Shown here in pieces: positions 55,615 to 64,000 of a stretch of 64,000 nt of DNA (its first letter is position 1; the number at the start of each line of letters is the position of its first letter). The notes beneath the pieces were generated by a model that was not told where the DNA came from, searched no databases, and saw only the letters and a program-made list of their open reading frames with translations. This DNA is from Buttiauxella gaviniae (GTDB taxonomy: Bacteria; Pseudomonadota; Gammaproteobacteria; Enterobacterales; Enterobacteriaceae). A program made the position numbers and the translations under genes. The DNA lies in NCBI RefSeq assembly GCF_040786275.1, contig NZ_JBFMVT010000002.1:558001-622000 (forward strand), in the 5' to 3' direction.

Positions 55615-57321
55615 GTGCACGAAATATTTAATATGCTGCTGGCGGTATTTGACCGTGCGGCGCTGATGCTTATTTGCTTGTTCTTTTTAATTCGCATCCG
55701 CCTGTTCCGCGAGCTGTTGCATAAAAATGCCCACACGCCCAAAGAGTTATTAGCGGTCACCGCTATCTTTTCCATGTTTGCGCTATTCAGTACCTGGTCT
55801 GGGGTGCATGTTGAAGGTTCACTGGTTAACGTGCGCATTATCGCGGTAATGGCGGGCGGGATTTTATTTGGCCCGTGGGTCGGCGCTATTACCGGGATTA
55901 TTGCGGGACTTCATCGGTATTTGATTGATATAGACGGCCTCACCGCGGTCCCTTGTCTGATCACCAGTATTGTTGCCGGGGTTATTTCCGGGGTGATTAA
56001 TCGCAAAATACCGAAAGAACAGCACTGGCGCGTGGGGATTATGGCTGGAATGCTGTGTGAAACCATGACCATGATTCTGGTGGTGCTGTGGGCCCCTACC
56101 GTGTCGCTTGGCATCGATATTGTGTCGAAAATCGGTATTCCGATGATCCTCGGCACCGTTTCCATCGGTTTTATTGTGCTGCTGGTGCAAAGTGTGGAAG
56201 GCGAAAAAGAGGCCAGCGCCGCGCGTCAGGCTAAACTGGCGCTGGATATTGCCAATAAAACGCTGCCGTTATTTCGTAATGTGAATAGCGAATCGCTGCG
56301 CCAGGTCTGCAATATTATTCGCGAAGATATTAAAGCCGATGCCGTAGCGATCACCGATATCGATAAGGTTTTGGCCTATGTCGGTTTTGGGGAAAATAAC
56401 TATAAGCAGAATGACGCCGATATCAGCCCGCGTACCCAACTGGCGATTCGCGAAGGGAAAATCATCATTCGCAATGACGATGAAGCCTATCGCACCCCTG
56501 AAATTCACTCGCTGATTATTATTCCTTTATGGGAAAAAGGGGTCGTCACCGGTACGCTAAAAATCTATTACCGCCATGCGCACCAAATTACCTCTACGTT
56601 GCAGGAGATGGCGGTCGGCCTTTCGCAGATTATTTCCACTCAACTGGAAGTGTCTCGCGCCGAGCAGTTGCGGGAAATGGCGAATAAAGCGGAACTGCGC
56701 GCGCTGCAAAGCAAAATTAACCCGCATTTTCTATTCAACGCCCTGAACGCCATCTCCTCTTCTATCCGCATGAATCCCGATACCGCTCGCCAGTTGATTT
56801 ATAATTTATCGCGCTATCTGCGCTATAACATTGAATTAAAAGACGATGAGCAGATCGATATTAAGCAGGAGCTGTATCAGATTAAGGATTACATCGCCAT
56901 TGAGCAGGCACGATTTGGTGACAAACTCACGGTGATTTATCACATTGATGAAGAGGTGAATTGCCTGATTCCAAGCCTGCTGATTCAGCCCCTGGTAGAG
57001 AACGCCATTGTTCATGGGGTTCAGCAGTGTAAAGGCAAAGGCGTGGTCACTATTAGCGTCGAAGAGAGTGGCAACCGGGTGCGCATCTCGGTGCGCGACA
57101 CCGGGCATGGGATCGATCCGCAAGTCATTGAGCGTGTGGAAAACAACGAAATGCCGGGCAATAAAATTGGTCTGCTGAACGTGCATCACCGGGTAAAATT
57201 ACTCTATGGCGAAGGGTTACATATTCGTCGACTTGAGCCGGGTACCGAGATCGCGTTTTACGTTCCTCACGCGGCCACTGCCGTTCCGCCGCTATTGTCG
57301 CAACAAGGAGGAAATCCATAA
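55615..57321 (+). CDS. ypdA: YpdA (PyuS), LytS-type pyruvate-sensing histidine kinase
   Basis: Membrane kinase of the LytS family that responds to extracellular pyruvate in Escherichia. The 568-residue protein starts at a GTG giving (V/M)[19 protein letters not shown]; the frame is open six codons upstream. It has a 5TM-LYT sensor block (about 1-195), a GAF-like domain (about 220-340), and a His-kinase domain with [17 protein letters not shown] and the ATP lid RDTGHGIDP. ypdB overlaps its stop codon. It is preceded by a repeat element. Confidence 0.96.
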   Translation: MHEIFNMLLAVFDRAALMLICLFFLIRIRLFRELLHKNAHTPKELLAVTAIFSMFALFSTWSGVHVEGSLVNVRIIAVMAGGILFGPWVGAITGIIAGLHRYLIDIDGLTAVPCLITSIVAGVISGVINRKIPKEQHWRVGIMAGMLCETMTMILVVLWAPTVSLGIDIVSKIGIPMILGTVSIGFIVLLVQSVEGEKEASAARQAKLALDIANKTLPLFRNVNSESLRQVCNIIREDIKADAVAITDIDKVLAYVGFGENNYKQNDADISPRTQLAIREGKIIIRNDDEAYRTPEIHSLIIIPLWEKGVVTGTLKIYYRHAHQITSTLQEMAVGLSQIISTQLEVSRAEQLREMANKAELRALQSKINPHFLFNALNAISSSIRMNPDTARQLIYNLSRYLRYNIELKDDEQIDIKQELYQIKDYIAIEQARFGDKLTVIYHIDEEVNCLIPSLLIQPLVENAIVHGVQQCKGKGVVTISVEESGNRVRISVRDTGHGIDPQVIERVENNEMPGNKIGLLNVHHRVKLLYGEGLHIRRLEPGTEIAFYVPHAATAVPPLLSQQGGNP

Positions 57322-58049
57322 AAGTTATCATCGTAGAAGATGAAGTTCTGGCGCAGCAGGAGCTGAACTGGCTGATTAAAGAACACAGCCAGATGGAAGT
57401 AGTCGGCACGTTTGATGACGGCATGGATGTCCTGAAATATCTTCAACATCATGAAGTTGACGCCATTTTTCTCGACATCAATATCCCTTCATTAGATGGC
57501 GTTTTGCTGGCGCAAAACATCAGCAAGTTTGCCCATAAGCCGTTTATTGTGTTTATCACCGCCTGGAAAGAGCACGCGGTGGAGGCGTTTGAACTGGAAG
57601 CGTTCGACTATATTCTGAAACCGTATCAGGAATCGCGCATTATTGGCATGCTGCAAAAACTGGAAGCAGCCCACCAGCAGCAGAATGTTCCCGCATCGGG
57701 AAACACGACGAACCGCGAAGCGCTGACGATTAATCTGGTGAAAGATGAGCGAATTATCGTTACGGATATTAACGATATTTATTACGCCGAAGCGCACGAG
57801 AAAATGACGTTTGTCTATACGCGGCGCGAAGCCTATGTGATGTCGATGAATATCACCGAGTTTTGCAACAGGTTGCCGGAAAGCCACTTCTTCCGCTGTC
57901 ACCGGTCGTATTGCGTGAACCTGAGTAAGATCCGCGAAATAGAGCCGTGGTTTAACAATACCTATATTTTGCGCCTGCGGGATTTGGATTTTCAGGTGCC
58001 GGTGAGTCGCAGCAAAGTAAAAGAGTTTCGCCAGTTGATGCGGCTGTAG
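57318..58049 (+). CDS. ypdB: YpdB (PyuR), LytTR response regulator, predicted ATA start
   Basis: Response regulator partner of YpdA; activates the transporter gene yhjX in Escherichia. The receiver begins [18 protein letters not shown], with acidic residues in VEDE and the phospho-Asp in [14 protein letters not shown] LytTR DNA-binding domain (about 135-243) ends FRQLMRL. The conserved N-terminus can only be reached from an ATA codon that overlaps the ypdA stop as ATAA and follows AGGAGG by six to seven bases. The first ATG (57393) would remove the acidic pocket. Confidence 0.9.
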   Translation: MKVIIVEDEVLAQQELNWLIKEHSQMEVVGTFDDGMDVLKYLQHHEVDAIFLDINIPSLDGVLLAQNISKFAHKPFIVFITAWKEHAVEAFELEAFDYILKPYQESRIIGMLQKLEAAHQQQNVPASGNTTNREALTINLVKDERIIVTDINDIYYAEAHEKMTFVYTRREAYVMSMNITEFCNRLPESHFFRCHRSYCVNLSKIREIEPWFNNTYILRLRDLDFQVPVSRSKVKEFRQLMRL

Positions 58050-58054
58050 AACGT

Positions 58055-58086
58055 AATGTCGGATGTCGCTACGCTAATCCGACCTA
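58055..58086. repeat. REP-like palindrome between ypdB and glk
   Basis: AATGTCGGATGTCGCTACGC-TAATCCGACCTAC, a palindrome of the GTAGGTCGG type between converging genes. Confidence 0.8.
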
Positions 58087-58115
58087 CGAAAACCACTGCA
58101 AATTTGCTTAACGTG

Positions 58116-59081
58116 TTACAGAATCTGCCCGAGCGTTTGACGCAAATGCGCGCCCGCGCCCAACAGACCCGGCTGATCGTGAATAATCAGGTATACCGGG
58201 ATGCTTTGGACATACTCTTTGAAGCGCCCTTTGTCCTCAAAACCGCCGCGGAAACCGGAGGCTTTAAAGAACTCAAGGAAACGCGGCACGATACCGCCCG
58301 CAATGTACACCCCACCAAAGGTGCCCAGCGTCAGCGCCAGGTTGCCACCAAAACGCCCCATAATCACGCAGAACAGCGACAGCGCACGACGGCAGTCGGT
58401 GCAGCTATCTTCCAGCGCTCGCTCGGTAATATCCTTAGGTTTGTAGTTTTCCGGCACGCGCCCATCGGACTTAACAATGGCGCGATAGAGATTGACCAGA
58501 CCCGGCCCCGAAAGCACGCGTTCAGCAGAAACGTGGCCGATTTCAGTGCGCAGCTCTTCGAGGATAATCCCCTCTTCTTCACTGTTTGGCGCAAAATCGA
58601 CGTGACCGCCTTCTCCCGGCAAACTTACCCAGCGTTTATCAACGTGCACAAGATGTGACACGCCAAGCCCGGTGCCCGCGCCGTAAACCGCGACCGGTTT
58701 ACCTGCAACTGGCTCACCACCGCCAAATTTGATCAGATGCTCATCCTTAATCATCGGGATGGCCATCGAAACCGCCGTAAAATCGTTGATGATTTCCAGA
58801 TGTTCAAAACCGAGGTTTTTTTTCATCTCGGCAGTTGAGAATGCCCAGGTATGGTTGGTCATCGCCACCCAATCACCGGTAATTGGGCAAGCTATGGCGA
58901 TACAACCGTCGGTCACGCTGACATTGTGCTCTTTGAGATAATGCACCACGACCGCTTCCAGACTTGGAAAATCAAGACCCGAATAGGTTTTTGCCTGGGT
59001 GATGTCACCATTTTCAACATTGCACAGTGCCAGACGCGCATTGGTGCCGCCTACATCTCCCACCAAAGCATATTTTGTCAT
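58116..59081 (-). CDS. glk: Glk, glucokinase
   Basis: Phosphorylates cytosolic glucose with ATP. The 321-residue protein has the ATP-binding start [20 protein letters not shown], the catalytic [13 protein letters not shown] (Asp), and [12 protein letters not shown]. It lies between ypdB and yfeO; the fry/ypd phosphotransferase genes present between ypdB and glk in Escherichia are absent. A Cra-like site lies upstream. Confidence 0.97.
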   Translation of the reverse strand: MTKYALVGDVGGTNARLALCNVENGDITQAKTYSGLDFPSLEAVVVHYLKEHNVSVTDGCIAIACPITGDWVAMTNHTWAFSTAEMKKNLGFEHLEIINDFTAVSMAIPMIKDEHLIKFGGGEPVAGKPVAVYGAGTGLGVSHLVHVDKRWVSLPGEGGHVDFAPNSEEEGIILEELRTEIGHVSAERVLSGPGLVNLYRAIVKSDGRVPENYKPKDITERALEDSCTDCRRALSLFCVIMGRFGGNLALTLGTFGGVYIAGGIVPRFLEFFKASGFRGGFEDKGRFKEYVQSIPVYLIIHDQPGLLGAGAHLRQTLGQIL

Positions 59082-59201
59082 TCTTCCATGGCTCCGCTAA
59101 AGTCAAAATAAGTACCGGCATCACTGTAAAATTAGCCAGCCTAAACAACAACGACCAGATGAGGCTCGCCTTGGGATTATAGATCTACATCACAGATTAA
59201 C

Positions 59202-59213
59202 TTGAACGTTTCA
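59202..59213. promoter_or_regulatory. Possible Cra (FruR) site upstream of glk
   Basis: TTGAACGTTTCA reads TGAAACGTTCAA on the minus strand, close to the Cra consensus TGAAACGTTTCA. Escherichia glk is a known Cra target. Confidence 0.5.
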
Positions 59214-59302
59214 GCGTTGTTTGCAAAGCGGCAGGATAATTTATCTGGCAGACTGTTTTGCGCGGCGATTTGCGCGATAAAAATTTTGAGTAAGGAATAA
59301 TC

Positions 59303-62196
<2,894 letters not shown>

Positions 62197-62376
62197 TCAT
62201 TCCTTCTCAGAGGGCTTACAGTGAGTATTGGGCATATGTGATCGCTGTCGAGGAACGGGGAGAATAAGACCGTGGAAAGAGGGATTTACACTTAACTGGG
62301 GTGTAGTCTGATAGCCAGAAATGTTGTGAAAACGTATACACTAAGTTGAGCATTATTCACTTAACGGGAATCGAAA

Positions 62377-63366
62377 ATGGTCTATCAGGCAAATCCTGCA
62401 CGTTATGAATCAATGGAATATCGTCGTTGCGGACGCAGCGGCCTCAAACTCCCCGCTATTTCGCTGGGTTTATGGCACAACTTCGGTGATGCGACGCTGC
62501 TCGACAACAGCCGTCAGCTTTTACACCGCGCATTTGATTCGGGCATTACGCATCTTGATCTCGCCAATAATTACGGGCCACCTCCGGGTTCTGCTGAAGA
62601 AAACTTTGGGCGGATCCTGCGTGAAGATTTCCTTCCGTACCGCGATGAGCTGATTATTTCGTCGAAAGCGGGCTACACCATGTGGGATGGACCGTATGGG
62701 GATTGGGGTTCGCGCAAGTATTTAATTGCAAGCCTTAATCAAAGCCTCAAGCGCATGGGACTTGAGTATGTAGACATCTTTTATCATCACCGCCCGGACC
62801 CGGAAACGCCGCTTGAAGAAACCATGCAAGCGCTCGACACCGTGGTGCGCCAGGGCAAAGCGTTGTACGTAGGGATCTCAAACTACCCCGCAGAACTAGC
62901 CGCGCAGGCAATTGATATTCTTAACGATTTAGGCACACCATGCCTTATTCATCAGCCACGTTATTCCATGTTTGAGCGCTGGGTTGAAGGCGGGTTGCTG
63001 GATGTGCTGCAAGATAAAGGCGTGGGCAGTATCGCGTTTTCCCCGCTGGCGGGCGGCCAGCTTACGGATCGCTATCTGGACGGGATCCCAGCCGATTCTC
63101 GCGCAGCCAGCGGGAGTAAATTCCTCAACGCCGAACAACTCACCGAGCAGAAGCTGGATAAAGTTCGCAAGCTGAATGCGCTGGCACAACGCCGTGGCCA
63201 GAAACTTTCCCAAATGGCACTGGCGTGGGTGCTGCGTGATGACAAAGTGACGTCGGTATTAATCGGCGCCAGTAAAACCAGCCAGATTGATGATGCGGTT
63301 GGCATGTTAGCTAATCGTCATTTCACGGCGGCTGAACGGGCAGAAATCGAAGAAATATTAGTGTAA
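62377..63366 (+). CDS. Aldo/keto reductase, YghZ (Gpr)-like
   Basis: NADPH-dependent reductase of the AKR14/YghZ group; Escherichia YghZ reduces L-glyceraldehyde 3-phosphate and methylglyoxal. The 329-residue protein starts MVYQANPARYESMEYRRCGR. It has the catalytic tetrad regions HLDLANNYGPPPGSAEENFG (Asp, Tyr), ISSKAGYTMW (Lys) and FYHHRPDPETP (His). It is about 17 residues shorter at the C-terminus than YghZ and diverged, so it may be a paralogue. Divergent from ipdC. Confidence 0.88.
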   Translation: MVYQANPARYESMEYRRCGRSGLKLPAISLGLWHNFGDATLLDNSRQLLHRAFDSGITHLDLANNYGPPPGSAEENFGRILREDFLPYRDELIISSKAGYTMWDGPYGDWGSRKYLIASLNQSLKRMGLEYVDIFYHHRPDPETPLEETMQALDTVVRQGKALYVGISNYPAELAAQAIDILNDLGTPCLIHQPRYSMFERWVEGGLLDVLQDKGVGSIAFSPLAGGQLTDRYLDGIPADSRAASGSKFLNAEQLTEQKLDKVRKLNALAQRRGQKLSQMALAWVLRDDKVTSVLIGASKTSQIDDAVGMLANRHFTAAERAEIEEILV

Positions 63367-63376
63367 CCGCTAACAC

Positions 63377-63400
63377 TTAGCTGATGTAAAAGTCAGCTAA
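63377..63400 (+). terminator. Stem-loop after the aldo/keto reductase gene
   Basis: TTAGCTGA and TCAGCTAA form a perfect 8-base stem around an 8-base loop, shortly after the stop; only a weak T content follows. Confidence 0.45.
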
Positions 63401-63443
63401 ATTAGCAAAAAGTGCTCTCCTTCGTGATTTAGGAGTTGTGGCG

Positions 63444-63470
63444 ATGAAACACTTATTTACCACACCTTAA
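63444..63470 (+). CDS. Possible 8-codon leader peptide MKHLFTTP
   Basis: A nine-codon frame including stop, with a well-placed AGGAG eight bases before the ATG, 48 bases upstream of ypeC. It is too short to judge from sequence; it could be a leader peptide or chance. Confidence 0.3.
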   Translation: MKHLFTTP

Positions 63471-63518
63471 TATTACGCTAACAGACCGCCTGGCGGTTAC
63501 CGTGTTTAAGGAGAGAGT

Positions 63519-63869
63519 ATGTTCAGGTCACTGATTCTTGCGATTGCATTACTGGCATCGGTACCGCTGGTGGCCAATGCGGGCGAAATCACCCTGCTGC
63601 CGTCGGTTAAGCTTCAAATAGGCGATCAGGATTATCGCGGTAATTACTGGGATGGTGGCGGCTGGCGCGACCGGGATTATTGGCGTCGTCACTATGAGTG
63701 GCGCGAAAACCGCTGGCACCGCCATGATAATGGCTACCACCGTGGATGGTACAAAGACCGTGGCCGTAGCAGTTTCGAAAAAGGCTATCGCGCGGGCTGG
63801 AACGATCGTGACGATCATCGGGGTCGGGGTCGTGGCGGTCACGGACATGGCGGCGGCCATCGCCATTAA
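63519..63869 (+). CDS. ypeC: YpeC, DUF2502 periplasmic protein
   Basis: Small exported protein of unknown function. The 116-residue precursor has the signal peptide [21 protein letters not shown] and the family start [20 protein letters not shown]. The mature part is full of Trp, Tyr, Arg and His ([18 protein letters not shown]), and the tail is Gly/His/Arg-rich, which suggests metal or polyanion binding (inference). Preceded by GGAGAG. Position after yfeO matches Escherichia apart from the ipdC insertion. Confidence 0.92.
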   Translation: MFRSLILAIALLASVPLVANAGEITLLPSVKLQIGDQDYRGNYWDGGGWRDRDYWRRHYEWRENRWHRHDNGYHRGWYKDRGRSSFEKGYRAGWNDRDDHRGRGRGGHGHGGGHRH

Positions 63870-63888
63870 TGACGCGATAAATGATTTT

Positions 63889-63916
63889 AAAGTGGGAGCT
63901 CAGGCTCCCACTTTTT
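63889..63916. terminator. Bidirectional terminator after ypeC
   Basis: AAAGTGGGAGC and GCTCCCACTTT form an 11-base stem around TCAG, followed by further Ts on the plus strand. Confidence 0.9.
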
Positions 63917-63929
63917 ATTTGATGAAGGG

Positions 63930-64000
63930 TTAGAGCAGCCGGTAGTTTTTATCCGGAGTGATTTTTTCAGGCACCCGCCCCTCATGAATCATCTCCAGCA
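63930..64000 (-). CDS. Unidentified protein, C-terminal 22 residues only
   Basis: An open frame enters from the right edge on the minus strand, reads LEMIHEGRVPEKITPDKNYR then LL, and stops next to the shared terminator. The tail does not match the MntH C-terminus expected here from the Escherichia order. Too little is visible to name it. Confidence 0.5.
   Translation of the reverse strand, partial: LEMIHEGRVPEKITPDKNYRLL

Noticed and set aside
63549-63866. 105-codon open frame antisense to ypeC
   Set aside because: Its low-complexity Ala/Thr/Val/Ile translation simply mirrors the repetitive His/Arg/Gly codons of ypeC.

Overview
The window is a chromosomal segment from a member of the Enterobacteriaceae. 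From hisP to fadL the gene order follows the Escherichia/Salmonella hisPMQJ-argT-ubiX-purF-cvpA-dedD-folC-accD-dedA-truA-usg-pdxB-flk-fabB-mnmC-aroC-fadIJ-fadL block almost gene for gene. The right end matches the ypdK-alaC-ypdAB-glk-yfeO-ypeC block. A genus such as Buttiauxella, Kluyvera or a relative is plausible from the roughly balanced GC content, the REP-like repeats, ipdC next to yfeO and a full ccm operon after mlaA. The sequence alone does not settle the genus.

Layout. 1-3960: basic amino-acid import (hisPMQJ, argT), with sigma-54 promoters and NtrC-type enhancer sites visible upstream of both binding-protein genes. 3961-14971: housekeeping genes for ubiquinone flavin cofactor (ubiX), purines (purF), cell division (dedD), folate (folC), malonyl-CoA (accD), tRNA pseudouridine (truA), pyridoxal phosphate (pdxB) and flagellar control (flk). 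15003-31957: the exporter yfcJ, unsaturated fatty-acid synthesis (fabB, with FabR/FadR sites), tRNA and EF-P modification (mnmC, epmC), peptidoglycan (mepA), chorismate (aroC), ribosome-linked prmB and smrB, the histidine-phosphotransfer phosphatase sixA, and the FadR regulon (fadIJ, fadL). 32020-39188: a complete cytochrome c maturation operon ccmABCDEFGH reading directly into mlaA.

39394-52278 is the variable part. yfdC and tRNA-Arg(CCU) argW are followed by a 0.3-kb structured leader and an unknown 143-residue ORF, a relocated yaiL, a FUSC-type exporter, a surface-lipoprotein subtilase autotransporter, a globin-coupled diguanylate cyclase, a Bcr-type efflux pump, a short-chain dehydrogenase, a YetF-type membrane protein with an unknown partner, an orphan pxpA and a small lipoprotein. 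There is no integrase, so it is not an intact prophage.

52584-64000: ypdK, alaC, a YbiU-family oxygenase-like protein, the pyruvate sensor pair ypdA-ypdB, glk, yfeO, the indolepyruvate decarboxylase ipdC, an aldo-keto reductase, ypeC and the tail of an unidentified gene. The conserved N-terminus of ypdB can only be reached from an ATA start codon that overlaps the ypdA stop as ATAA.

Two dispersed repeat families run through the intergenic spaces: REP/BIME-like units, and a composite GC-rich element bounded by GACCCC and GGGGTC. No IS element, CRISPR array or rRNA gene was seen.
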